DNA of 64,000 nt from Ferrimonas sediminum. GTDB taxonomy: Bacteria; Pseudomonadota; Gammaproteobacteria; Enterobacterales; Shewanellaceae. Position 1 is the stretch's first letter; the number at the start of each line of letters is the position of its first letter. A program made the position numbers and the translations under genes. The notes below the pieces were generated by a model. It was not told the origin of the DNA. It did not search any database and saw only the letters and a program-made list of their open reading frames with translations. Below are positions 45,231 through 53,461 of this stretch, piece by piece. Location: contig NZ_FNEM01000005.1 of the NCBI RefSeq assembly GCF_900100175.1, positions 199,259 to 263,258 of the forward strand, written 5' to 3'.

Positions 45231-46635
45231 TGGCCTCCGAGGATCGACGATCAAGCGGCCTCTGCGGTGTCCCCGTTGGGGGTGCAGTTAGCTCAACCGC
45301 AGGTGGAGTGAGGTAAAGCAACAAAACCAGGCCGAATAAAGCAGACGCAACCGACGCAAGCAAAATGGCCAATTTCACTGAATGTATCTGCGCTGGGCTA
45401 TACGCCAGCTCGGCGATAAAAAGGGCCATGGTGAAACCAATGCCGGCCAATGCGCCGCCACCGAGGATCAATCGCCAACTGAGATCCCGTGGCAAAACCG
45501 CAATACGCAAGGTTACGGCCAGCCAGCTAAACAACAGAATTCCAACCGGCTTACCGAACACCAAACCCAGGAATACCGCCATCATCAATGAGGAGGAAAA
45601 CTGCGTATCAGACAGTTGCACCCCCGCATTGGCCAGAGCAAACAAAGGCATCACCACAAAACCGACCCAGGGGTGCAGCAGCATTTCCAACCGCTCGACC
45701 GGAGAAAGCGCTTCGCGCGCCGCCGCTTCCGCAGTTTTTAACACCCGGCGGCCTGGCGTATCCCCGCTCCAATGATCGCCCGGCGGATAAGCCACCACAC
45801 AATCCATGATGGTATGCAGACGGTCATCGGTGACCCATTTACTGGTGGGGGTCATCAAACCGAGCACCACGCCCGTGACGGTCGGGTGAATGCCGGACGC
45901 ATCGACCGCCAGCCAGACCAATCCGCCGATCAGAAAAAACAGTGGCATACTGCGCACCCCGAGAAACCCGATGAGCCGGATCAACACCAAACCCAGCATG
46001 GCCAGTCCGATAGGGAACCAATCGATCTCAGATCCATAACCGATCGCCACAACCATAATGGCCCCAATGTCATCGACGACAGCGAGCGATAGCATGAATA
46101 TCCGCAAACTTTTCGGAATGCGCCGACCCAGCAGCGCCAAGCAGCCGATCACGAACGCCGTATCCGTTGCCATCACGGTGCCCCAGCCATGCTGACCGGG
46201 CTCGCCAAACTGCAACAGCAGATAGACGAGAGCGGGAAACAGCATGCCTCCCAGCGCGGCACTGATCGACAACATGGCCAGGCGCGGCTGACGTAACTCA
46301 CCGAGCACCAGCTCACGCTTGAGCTCCAACGCGATTAAGAAGAAAAACAGGGTCATCGCTGCGTCGTTCACCCAAGAATGCAATGACCGTTCAAAAACAA
46401 AGGCGCCGATGTTAATCCCGACTGAGGTATGCCACACGGTGGCGAATGGTTCACGCCAGGCAGAGTTGGCGAGCGCCAAAGCGAGCAGCGTCGATAACAA
46501 CAGAACCAATCCCGCAGAGGCTTCGAGCTTAACGAAACGCGTGACCGGATGAATGACCCAATCGATGTGTTCCTTCGGCAACTGAGACGGCTGGCCCCGT
46601 TTCACCCAGGATGATTTATTACCGCCAGCCTTCAT
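45214..46635 (-). CDS. nhaA: Na+/H+ antiporter NhaA
   Basis: 473 residues from ATG 46635; an in-frame GTG at 46711-46713 would add 26 residues. About 12 membrane helices. The ion-binding pair is seen in SLAVVDDIGAIMVVA (two adjacent Asp, the equivalents of D163/D164), and ATDTAFVIGCLALLG carries the conserved Asp of helix 4. GGGALAGIGFTMALFIAELA near the end includes the conserved Lys-region motif area. It exports Na+ or Li+ in exchange for two H+ at alkaline pH. The protein is longer than E. coli NhaA (388) because of an insert before helix 9 (KWVTDDRLHTIMDCVVAYPP). It is first in the acnA-fumC operon. Confidence 0.93.
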   Translation of the reverse strand: MKAGGNKSSWVKRGQPSQLPKEHIDWVIHPVTRFVKLEASAGLVLLLSTLLALALANSAWREPFATVWHTSVGINIGAFVFERSLHSWVNDAAMTLFFFLIALELKRELVLGELRQPRLAMLSISAALGGMLFPALVYLLLQFGEPGQHGWGTVMATDTAFVIGCLALLGRRIPKSLRIFMLSLAVVDDIGAIMVVAIGYGSEIDWFPIGLAMLGLVLIRLIGFLGVRSMPLFFLIGGLVWLAVDASGIHPTVTGVVLGLMTPTSKWVTDDRLHTIMDCVVAYPPGDHWSGDTPGRRVLKTAEAAAREALSPVERLEMLLHPWVGFVVMPLFALANAGVQLSDTQFSSSLMMAVFLGLVFGKPVGILLFSWLAVTLRIAVLPRDLSWRLILGGGALAGIGFTMALFIAELAYSPAQIHSVKLAILLASVASALFGLVLLLYLTPPAVELTAPPTGTPQRPLDRRSSEANDDEI

Positions 46636-46905
46636 AATGATCGCCGGCCCGGACCCGGTAAGCGCCTGGCATAACCACAACCCCCACCAAAGACGTAGCA
46701 CATACCATCGCACGGAAACACACGGTCACCATTGACCCACGGCATAAATCCCCCCTGTGAATAGCTTAAATCCAACTCACTCAGTCTAGTCCCTTAGCCG
46801 CATCGTCCCTGTTCTAATTGAATCGGCCCCACTTCAATAGAAGCCTGTAGAGCTAACTTTTTATGGCTTGTTTGGCTTTGGGGTGTCTATGGAAGTGGTG
46901 GCGAT

Positions 46906-47331
46906 TCACTCCCTGTAGGCAAACTCATTGTGAGCCACCTCATGGGGCTTCCATGCGTTGACCTTGAGCTTCTCAGCGGTAAACAGCTTAACGACCTCCG
47001 AGAGCTTGGGAGAGTCGTCCTGTGGCTGCTTGACAGGTTCAATCCGTGGAGGTTCAACAGGAGCCTGAGATCGGCTCTGAGGTGAAGAAGAGCGCTGCTG
47101 GTCAACCGTTTGCTCTTTCGCTCTAGCCTTGAGTGCGAGGTTGTCGAGGAATTGCCAAGACCGCTGGATAGCCTCTCGTCTGCAACGAGTTCGAAGGGAT
47201 TGCTTAAGGTCTCGATGACCAACCTGAGAATGTAGGCTTTTGGGTACAACGACGCGCGCATACCAGATGCCATGTCTGGACTGAAACAGGTAGGGGACTG
47301 ACTGAGATTTTAGGGTGTTTGAAATACGCAA
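46906..47331 (-). pseudogene. Truncated tyrosine recombinase (integrase N-terminal part)
   Basis: 141 codons. The N-terminus (VPYLFQSRHGIWYARVVVP then HRDLKQSLRTRCRREAIQ) is the DUF6538-type, arm-binding domain of phage and island integrases. It then has a low-complexity linker (Gln/Ser/Pro-rich) and the start of a SAM-like core-binding domain before a stop. The catalytic domain with R-H-R-Y is missing, so it cannot recombine DNA. The break lies just upstream of nhaA. A second degenerate copy of the 5' end is at 40599. This suggests that an integrative element was deleted or rearranged around the nhaA-acnA-fumC block. Confidence 0.75.
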
Positions 47332-47502
47332 AGTGTCTCACCGAGTGTCTCACCACGGTATCAACTAGAGAAATTCCAAGAAAATCAGCAGGATTGTCGC
47401 TTAAACCATAAGTCTGCATAATCAGCTTCAGCAAATCAGATAGTTGGCTGGCCCTCTGAAGCAAAATATTGCATAAAAAATAACGCAAAAACCTGCATAG
47501 TG
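47279..47502 (-). repeat. Integrase 5' end and upstream region (right repeat)
   Basis: Aligned with 40599-40812 as a direct repeat about 6.7 kb apart. The first 50 bases encode the intact start of the truncated integrase. The upstream part shares AGTCTGCATAA and GCAAAAACCTGCATAG with the left copy, and could contain the attachment site. Confidence 0.65.
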
Positions 47503-47630
47503 TTTCCAGCAGCTCGATATGCCTGAAGGAATTTTACCAAACTCTGCCAACTAACCAACTCAATGATTCGTGGAAACCGAGTAGCAAAGCCATAGGAACG
47601 GTATTTTCGTGATCATCAAAAAAATCACTA

Positions 47631-47885
47631 TTACAACATTTTGTTATAGATGGTAGCCAATAACCATCCGCAAAATCCCGCCACCACAGACCATCCAATC
47701 AAGCCAATGAATACGCCACCAATGGACAGGCGCCACCCCATTTGTGACCAATCACCATGTGTCATGTGCCCTGTCATGTCCATCATCATGGCCGGCAGTA
47801 GCCAAACCAGTAGACTGCATACAATCCAAAAAATAGCGAAAGCGATTGCAGATGCGAGACCAAATTTTGTCGCGTTTAATATCAT
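47631..47885 (-). CDS. DUF5676-type small membrane protein
   Basis: 84 residues from ATG 47885, which has GAGGTTGAGC upstream; the frame is open further but that part overlaps the gene at 47935. Two membrane helices are visible: KFGLASAIAFAIFWIVCSLL and GGVFIGLIGWSVVAGFCGWL, separated by a Met/His loop. The helix positions and LNATKFGLA start match DUF5676, commonly seen next to copper and other metal-efflux genes. The Met/His loop could bind Cu. It is the last gene of the leftward copA operon. Confidence 0.75.
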   Translation of the reverse strand: MILNATKFGLASAIAFAIFWIVCSLLVWLLPAMMMDMTGHMTHGDWSQMGWRLSIGGVFIGLIGWSVVAGFCGWLLATIYNKML

Positions 47886-47934
47886 GCTCAACCTCACTGT
47901 ATTACGCATTGACCAATTGGATCGTGCTAAATGT

Positions 47935-48306
47935 TCATCGCCGCTTTCTGCCCGATCCCGGTGGCGATTTGTGACAGCTCCATGGTTTATGTGTGGCATG
48001 GTCTTTCACATTTTGGTCGATAAACCGGTAGTACCCCTCCTTAAAACGAGTCCACCAGTCATGGCTTACCTTGATGCCGTGTTTTTGTAACACCTCCTCA
48101 ATACCATCCAGGCACAAGCGTGAGGCATCATAGGCTAGGTTGAGGACATTCGAGGTTTCGTCAAACGATATGTCATCCATCCCATACAACTGGTCGAGTT
48201 CTTCTTCGGCCGCTTCAAGGCTGGATTTTTCGCAGGGCACCAGCTTCATATGGCGTACTACCAGATTGACCTCGGAAACGCCTAATCGATGATGATGTTC
48301 AGTCAT
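47935..48306 (-). CDS. HMA-like cation-binding protein of the copper operon
   Basis: 123 residues from ATG 48306 (AGGAGG upstream). Residues about 8-75 follow the strand-helix-strand pattern of heavy-metal-associated (HMA) domains (VSEVNLVVRHMKLVPCEKSS, then FDETSNVLNLAYDASRLCLD) but the usual MxCxxC loop is absent. The C-terminus YRFIDQNVKDHATHKPWSCH resembles the tail of similarly placed small proteins of metal-efflux clusters, with two His and a Cys that might bind metal. It is probably cytoplasmic. A role as a degenerate metallochaperone is inferred from the context. Confidence 0.6.
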   Translation of the reverse strand: MTEHHHRLGVSEVNLVVRHMKLVPCEKSSLEAAEEELDQLYGMDDISFDETSNVLNLAYDASRLCLDGIEEVLQKHGIKVSHDWWTRFKEGYYRFIDQNVKDHATHKPWSCHKSPPGSGRKRR

Positions 48307-48372
48307 AGCTTGCCTCCTTGTTAGGCTTCGCCACACACCATAAGGCAATAGAAATCGGCGCCTATGTCAGCC

Positions 48373-48813
48373 CTATTGGCCTTTCTGATGATGGCGCTCT
48401 TTCTTGTCCTGTGCGCTGTGATCCACCATCTGCCCCATCATCATCTGCATCATTTTCATATGCTTCTCCATCATGCCGACGCGTTCCTCCATCGTCATTG
48501 GCATGCTCTTATCCTTCCCATGCTGCATCTTATCGCCTGTACCGCCACCCATCATCTGCATGCCCTGTTGCATCTTCTCCATATGGCTCTGCATCAAGGC
48601 CTGCCTTTTTTGAGGGTTCTGCTCCTGCCCGATCTGATCCATCAGCGCACTCATCTCCTGCATGTGCTGATGCATAGCCATCATCTGCTCATGGCCCATC
48701 ATTCCCATCATCGCGCATTTATCTTTCATGCCGCCGTGCTGGTGCTCTTCCCCAGCATAAGCAAAAGAAGTTAGTGCTATGGCCAACGCAACCGTTTTGA
48801 TTAAGGTTTTCAT
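48373..48813 (-). CDS. Met/His-rich periplasmic protein of the copper operon
   Basis: 146 residues from ATG 48813 (GAGGAG upstream). A signal peptide is visible (MKTLIKTVALAIALTSFAYA, cleavage at AYAGEE). The mature protein is extremely rich in Met and His, including MMGMMGHEQMMAMHQHMQEM and a second Met/Lys segment MMEKHMKMMQMMMGQMVDHS. Such content is typical of periplasmic Cu(I)/Ag(I)-binding proteins. The regions are helical, reminiscent of CpxP/CnrX-like folds. It is expected to buffer copper in the periplasm. It starts 11 bases after the ICMT-like gene's stop. Confidence 0.8.
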   Translation of the reverse strand: MKTLIKTVALAIALTSFAYAGEEHQHGGMKDKCAMMGMMGHEQMMAMHQHMQEMSALMDQIGQEQNPQKRQALMQSHMEKMQQGMQMMGGGTGDKMQHGKDKSMPMTMEERVGMMEKHMKMMQMMMGQMVDHSAQDKKERHHQKGQ

Positions 48814-48823
48814 AAAGTTCTCC

Positions 48824-49474
48824 TCACGCATCTTCGGACGTCTTTTTAAACAACCTAGGAAACCAAGCGGGTGTATCGCTTACATAGGCGCGGTACTGTT
48901 CACCAAACTGCAACAACGCCTGCTGCTCCTCCCGCTTCGCCAAGCGCACGTAAACAACAACCAGTATAGGAAACATCACCACCGTAGGGATCGTCGGCCA
49001 CTGCAGCAGGAAACCAAACATGATGACAATGAACGCAAGATACTGGGGGTGGCGACAGCGGGCATACCAGCCGGTGGTGGCGACGTTTCCCGCTTGTTGG
49101 GCGCGATGCAACTGACTCCATGCGGAAGCCATCAAAATAAAGCCACTGACGATCAATACGTTACTGGCAATGTGCAATGGATCAAAATGAGCATTCCCCT
49201 CGAAGCCAAGCAGGGTATGCAGTAGGTGACCCTTTTCGTGTGAATAGAAGTTAATGCCAGGGTAACGCTCTGTCAGCCAGCCCGACAGCAGATATATCGT
49301 CAACGGAAACCCGTACATCTCCGTAAACAGGGCAACGATAAATGCACTGAAGGCGCCAAGGCTTCGCCAGTCGATTGAGGTTTTCGGTTTGATAAAACTG
49401 AATGCAAAAAAAATGAAGATTGCAGAGTGAAGAATCACTATCGTCCACAGCCCATAGTCCGATTCACCGTTCAT
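48824..49474 (-). CDS. ICMT/PEMT-like membrane methyltransferase family protein
   Basis: 216 residues with about five to six membrane helices. The C-terminal GWYARCRHPQYLAFIVIMFG then LAKREEQQALLQFGEQYRAY is the isoprenylcysteine carboxyl methyltransferase/phospholipid methyltransferase motif (RHPxY and EE-x-Y). The substrate is unknown; bacteria have no prenylated proteins, and family members can methylate phospholipids or small compounds. Similar genes often occur in metal-resistance operons. The start overlaps the DUF2933 stop by 11 bases. It is in the inner membrane. Confidence 0.8.
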   Translation of the reverse strand: MNGESDYGLWTIVILHSAIFIFFAFSFIKPKTSIDWRSLGAFSAFIVALFTEMYGFPLTIYLLSGWLTERYPGINFYSHEKGHLLHTLLGFEGNAHFDPLHIASNVLIVSGFILMASAWSQLHRAQQAGNVATTGWYARCRHPQYLAFIVIMFGFLLQWPTIPTVVMFPILVVVYVRLAKREEQQALLQFGEQYRAYVSDTPAWFPRLFKKTSEDA

Positions 49475-49799
49475 TGTTATCCTCCCCTTTTTCCCGCTCC
49501 TCTCGTCCCGACTTTAAGCCTTCAATGAACCCATCTCGGTACGCTTCGCTCTCCCTGGTCGGCTTCTCAAAGGATTTATGAGGTGCAGCGTCACGGCCAT
49601 GCTTCGTCGTATGGTGATGCCCATGTCCGCGATGCATAAAGATGTGCATTAATGGGCAGGCAAGCAAAATCAGAAATGGCAAAAACTCAAACAGGTGCTG
49701 GCGGTGTTCAACCAGAAGAAAATAGCTTACTGACGCTATCAGGCCGATGGCAGCCCACCCCTGTGGCGTTGACCAAAATGAACGTTGTCGTTTAGCCAT
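49464..49799 (-). CDS. DUF2933-family small membrane protein of the copper operon
   Basis: 111 residues with two helices: GWAAIGLIASVSYFLLVEH and LFEFLPFLILLACPLMHIFM, followed by a His-rich stretch (HRGHGHHHTTKHGRD) and a charged tail. This pattern of two helices and the CPLMHIFMHxGHG motif is DUF2933, a family tied to copper resistance clusters. The His loop is probably the metal-binding part. It is downstream of the cupredoxin gene and overlaps the ICMT-like gene. Confidence 0.82.
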   Translation of the reverse strand: MAKRQRSFWSTPQGWAAIGLIASVSYFLLVEHRQHLFEFLPFLILLACPLMHIFMHRGHGHHHTTKHGRDAAPHKSFEKPTRESEAYRDGFIEGLKSGREEREKGEDNNER

Positions 49800-49904
49800 G
49801 TCTCAACTCGTAAAAATGTTACTCGATGCACCTTAATGGCTGACTCTTCCACCACACTCTCAAGGCGGCCATGACAGCGGTGGGGGACTAACCTAATGAC
49901 GCCA

Positions 49905-50261
49905 TTAGCCAACGACAAGCTTGCCTCGATACATCTGCATCTGGCAGTGAAAATCGTACTCCCCCGTTTCCAATGCCGGAATCTCAACAACCGTGCTCTT
50001 ATCGACGGCCAAAGATTTGGCCAATTCAAGAGCCGGAAACTGAACCACTTCGGCACATGGAGACTGGTCTTTGCGCAGAAAGCGAAGAGTGATCGCCTTC
50101 CCTGCCGGTAACTGGATCTGCGCCGGCTGGTACACACCATTGTCTACCACGATGGTTATCGTTTCATCGCCACCCGCCTTAATCTGTTTGGGCTTATACA
50201 GCCAGAACCACCACACGATCAGGGCGATTAATGCAACACCCACAACGTTAATCAGTACCAC
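49905..50261 (-). CDS. Membrane-anchored cupredoxin-like protein
   Basis: 118 residues with an N-terminal helix (MVLINVVGVALIALIVWWFW) as membrane anchor and a periplasmic cupredoxin_1 domain. Likely copper ligands are in the C-terminal HCQMQMYRG (His, Cys, Met), with another Cys in DQSPCAEVVQFP. The pattern matches small cupredoxin partners of CopA-type ATPases. It begins 15 bases after the copA stop, in the same operon. It may hand Cu(I) from CopA to the periplasmic binding proteins. Confidence 0.83.
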   Translation of the reverse strand: MVLINVVGVALIALIVWWFWLYKPKQIKAGGDETITIVVDNGVYQPAQIQLPAGKAITLRFLRKDQSPCAEVVQFPALELAKSLAVDKSTVVEIPALETGEYDFHCQMQMYRGKLVVG

Positions 50262-50276
50262 CCGCTCACCCCTTCT

Positions 50277-52565
50277 CTAGTGTTCCTTAGCCTTAAACCA
50301 GCGCAATCGATTGGCGTTGGTGACCACCGTAACCGATGAAAACGCCATGGCGGCACCAGCAATAACAGGATTCAGCAGCACCCCAAAAAACGGAAACAAC
50401 ACACCGGCAGCAATGGGCACTCCGGCAACGTTATAGATAAAGGCGCCAAACAGATTCTGCTTGATGTTTTGAAGGGTCGCCCGACTTACCGCGATGGCGT
50501 CGGCAAGGCCATGTAGCGAACCACGCATCAAGGTGACGTCCGCACTTTCTATTGCCACGTCGGTACCGGTTCCAATGGCAAAGCCAACATTCGCCAGAGC
50601 CAGTGCGGGCGCGTCATTAATGCCATCTCCCACCATGCCAACCACTTCGCCGGCAGATTGCAGCTCCTGTACTTTTTTTGCCTTGTCATCTGGAAGTACT
50701 TCGGAAAAATACTCAGTGATTCCCACTTTCCCGGCCACAGCTCTGGCGGTATCCCGGTTATCTCCGGTGAGCATCACCACTCTGATCCCGCTCTGCTGCA
50801 TGCGCTCAATGGCCTTAACAGAGTCCTCCTTGATTGGATCGGCCACGGCAATGATCGCCACTAAACTGCCATCTACGGCAAAATACATCGGCGTCTTGGC
50901 GTCAGCCGCCAGAGACTGGGCCTGCTCAACATACTCCTCCACATCAACGTTGTGCAGACTCATCAACTTTTCATTGCCAAACAACAGCGCCTGCCCTTTG
51001 ACTTTGGCTTCAACCCCTTGACCTGCGACCGCATTAAACACTTCGACTTTGCCCGGCTTTATCCCCCGTTCCAGGGCAGATTCAACAATCGCCATAGCCA
51101 GTGGATGCTCGGAGCCGGATTCAACGGTGGCTGCCAGTTGCATCACCTCAAGTTCGTCGCTGCCATTAGCGACGATCACATCGGTAACCTTGGGAGTCCC
51201 CAGGGTAATGGTGCCGGTTTTATCCAAAATCATGGCGCTGATTTTAGAAGCCGTTTGCAAAGCCTCGCCATTACGAATCAACACCCCCGCTTCTGCGGCC
51301 TTACCTACTCCAACAATCACCGAGATAGGCGTCGCCAGCCCCAGTGCGCACGGGCAGGCAATGATCAGCACCGTAGTCGCCGATACAACGGCAAAGGCGA
51401 CAGCAGGCTCTGGTCCGAAATTCAGCCACGCCAGAGCGCTAACCACAGCGATGATCATGATTACCGGCACAAAAAAACCAGAGATCACATCGGCCAACCG
51501 GCCAATGGGAGGCTTAGAGTTTTGTGCTCGCTTCACCATGTTGATGATCTGCGCCAACGCGGTGTCCGATCCGACCCGGTGGGCTTGAAAAATGATGGTG
51601 CCGGTTTTATTGAGGGTGCCTGCCACCACCTCGTCTCCCTCGCCCTTTTCAACAGGCATGGGCTCACCGGTCAGCATGGATTCATCAATAGAGGTATGGC
51701 CATCCGTAACGGTGCCGTCAACCGGCAGTTTCTCGCCCGGGCGGACACGAACGGTATCGCCCACTAAAACCTGCTCAATCAGTACATCCAACTCCTGATC
51801 CTCTCGAATCACCCGAGCAGTTTTTGCTTGCAAACCAATCAGCCGTTTGATCGCTTCAGAGGTGCGTCCGCGCGCCTTCATCTCCAGTGCAAGTCCGAGG
51901 TTGATCAAGCCAATGATCATCGCCGTTGCCTCAAAATAGACATGTCTTGCCATTGCCGGCAGCAGATCAGGCACCGCCACAACCACCACGGAATACAACC
52001 AGGCCGTACCTGTTCCCAGCGCAATCAGGGTATCCATCGTGGCCGAATGATTTTTGAACGACTGCCAGGCCCCCACATAGAAATGTTTGCCGGAGAAGAC
52101 CATAACGGCCAGGGTCAAGATGCCAATTAACGACCAGACCAGACGCTCGGAAGCGGTCTCTACGGTCATCTCCCCGCCCAAGATGCCGTAAAGCATCAGC
52201 GGAATCCCAAGGGAGAGCGCAAGTGCCATCTTTCTCATCAGGCGTTTGTAATAGGCTCTGTCTGCTTGCTCCCGCTCATCCATCGCATCAATATTCCCTC
52301 CCCTTGAAAGGGGCTTGGCGCTATAACCCGCCTGCTCCACAGCTTTTATAAGAGCATCCACGGGTGCACTCCCGCTAACAGTCACCGTTCGCATAGCGAA
52401 ATTCATGGCAGCTTGGTTTACTCCTGGAACATTGACCAGAGCAGCTTCGATCTTATCCACACAGCTGGCACAGCTGGCACCATCGATAATGAGTTCAAGC
52501 GGCTCAACCCGGCTTGGGTCAGGGCATGGTTTATTGGGTGATTTCTGGGCCGGCATTACCTTCAT
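50277..52565 (-). CDS. copA: Cu(I)-exporting P1B-type ATPase
   Basis: 762 residues from ATG 52565. One N-terminal HMA domain has GASCASC (residues 29-35) in place of the usual GMTCxxC. Eight membrane helices follow. Key motifs are present: TGEP (actuator), CPC in [13 protein letters not shown] (transmembrane Cu site), DKTGTITLG with the phosphorylated Asp, HPLA (nucleotide-binding His-Pro), and [13 protein letters not shown]. The NxxxNxYN/MxxSS signatures of Cu+ ATPases are represented by [15 protein letters not shown] and MAFSSVTVV near the C-terminus. It moves Cu(I) from cytosol to periplasm. A CueR-type promoter lies at 52830, about 260 bases upstream of the ATG, so the leader is long. Confidence 0.95.
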   Translation of the reverse strand: MKVMPAQKSPNKPCPDPSRVEPLELIIDGASCASCVDKIEAALVNVPGVNQAAMNFAMRTVTVSGSAPVDALIKAVEQAGYSAKPLSRGGNIDAMDEREQADRAYYKRLMRKMALALSLGIPLMLYGILGGEMTVETASERLVWSLIGILTLAVMVFSGKHFYVGAWQSFKNHSATMDTLIALGTGTAWLYSVVVVAVPDLLPAMARHVYFEATAMIIGLINLGLALEMKARGRTSEAIKRLIGLQAKTARVIREDQELDVLIEQVLVGDTVRVRPGEKLPVDGTVTDGHTSIDESMLTGEPMPVEKGEGDEVVAGTLNKTGTIIFQAHRVGSDTALAQIINMVKRAQNSKPPIGRLADVISGFFVPVIMIIAVVSALAWLNFGPEPAVAFAVVSATTVLIIACPCALGLATPISVIVGVGKAAEAGVLIRNGEALQTASKISAMILDKTGTITLGTPKVTDVIVANGSDELEVMQLAATVESGSEHPLAMAIVESALERGIKPGKVEVFNAVAGQGVEAKVKGQALLFGNEKLMSLHNVDVEEYVEQAQSLAADAKTPMYFAVDGSLVAIIAVADPIKEDSVKAIERMQQSGIRVVMLTGDNRDTARAVAGKVGITEYFSEVLPDDKAKKVQELQSAGEVVGMVGDGINDAPALALANVGFAIGTGTDVAIESADVTLMRGSLHGLADAIAVSRATLQNIKQNLFGAFIYNVAGVPIAAGVLFPFFGVLLNPVIAGAAMAFSSVTVVTNANRLRWFKAKEH

Positions 52566-52829
52566 CGTAAGAGTTCTCCGGGATAGTGCGCTTTTTAGTA
52601 CCGAAATGTTGCGAATAGGGGGGGAACAACGCCTCCTGTTGCTCTTACTCCGCCGCCCCTCCCAGAACCTGATGCCGTTTTGAGGGCCACAGCAAACATA
52701 GGCACATTTGGCTATCACAGCTTCAGTAGAAGTAGCACCAATTAACGAAATCAGCACGCCCGCAACAATAAAGTCAGCCTGCAGGGTAATCTAAATCATG
52801 TTCCATACGCTTTGACTGGCTCTATCCTC

Positions 52830-52860
52830 ACTATAGACCCTCCCCTTACAGCAAGGTCAA
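52830..52860 (-). promoter_or_regulatory. CueR-type promoter of the leftward copA operon
   Basis: Read leftward: -35 TTGACC (52860-52855), a 19-bp spacer (52854-52836) and -10 TATAGT (52835-52830). The 19-bp spacer is characteristic of MerR-family targets, and the spacer carries the GACC...GGTC dyad expected for CueR. It starts immediately upstream of the cueR gene, so CueR can bind here and act in both directions. Confidence 0.8.
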
Positions 52861-52881
52861 CATTGAGGCTGGAGACTGGCG

Positions 52882-53308
52882 GTGACAATTTCAGCCATAG
52901 CGAAAACGGTCGGGTTAACTGTCAAGTCCATTCATTGCTACGAGAGTGTAGGATTGATCTTGTCGCCACAGCGCAGTGAAAATGATTACCGAAATTATGA
53001 TGAAACCCATATTCCTGGCTTGCGACTGATTCGGGAGGGCTCGTACTGCCGGATTCTCAGTAGTAGAGTGCAAAGAGTTACTTGAGCTGTCCAACAACCA
53101 GAGTAGGCTCGGTCACGATGTGTACAAAACTGTGCGCTCAAAAATTTCGGCGATAGATCGACAGGTTCAAGAGCTAATCCAGATTCGCACCACACTTGCG
53201 GGCCTGACAGGGATCTGCGCTAACGACAAAGCACCAGATTGCGCCATTTTTGATTCCTTGGCTGGCCCTGACGATGACCTGAACGCTTCCAAAATCCTGC
53301 GCCCTTAG
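52882..53308 (+). pseudogene. cueR: cueR-like MerR regulator, frameshifted
   Basis: The GTG start at 52882 with GGAGA upstream gives a MerR helix-turn-helix (ISAIAKTVGLTVKSIHCYES) that runs to about residue 53. One extra G in the CGGGAGGG tract around 53037-53039 then shifts the frame. In the +1 frame the protein continues normally (ECKELLELSNNQS, then the dimerisation helix) to GICANDKAPDCAIFD, whose C-x7-C pair is the Cu(I)/Ag(I)-binding loop of CueR (C112 and C120). Restored length would be about 142 codons. As written the sensor is broken; a real mutation or a sequencing error are both possible. Its targets would be the 19-bp-spacer promoters of this island. Confidence 0.85.
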
Positions 53309-53461
53309 GGCTACTAAATGATCCACGACCGGATAGCAACTTTAAATTGCTTTAGATGAGGAACTTAAGAAATGACAGACGCATCGGTTGATCCGGATCA
53401 ATTGCTTTTCCTCTGCCACGCCTAAGCTATGAGTGTCAAATTGTTCATAGGGAAAAGGCAA

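Noticed and set aside
48318..48774. Plus-strand frames opposite the Met/His-rich protein (48318-48677, 48364-48774)
   Set aside because: They read His/Leu/Ser-rich because they are the complement of ATG-rich (Met) codons; the sense gene has a signal peptide and ribosome binding site.
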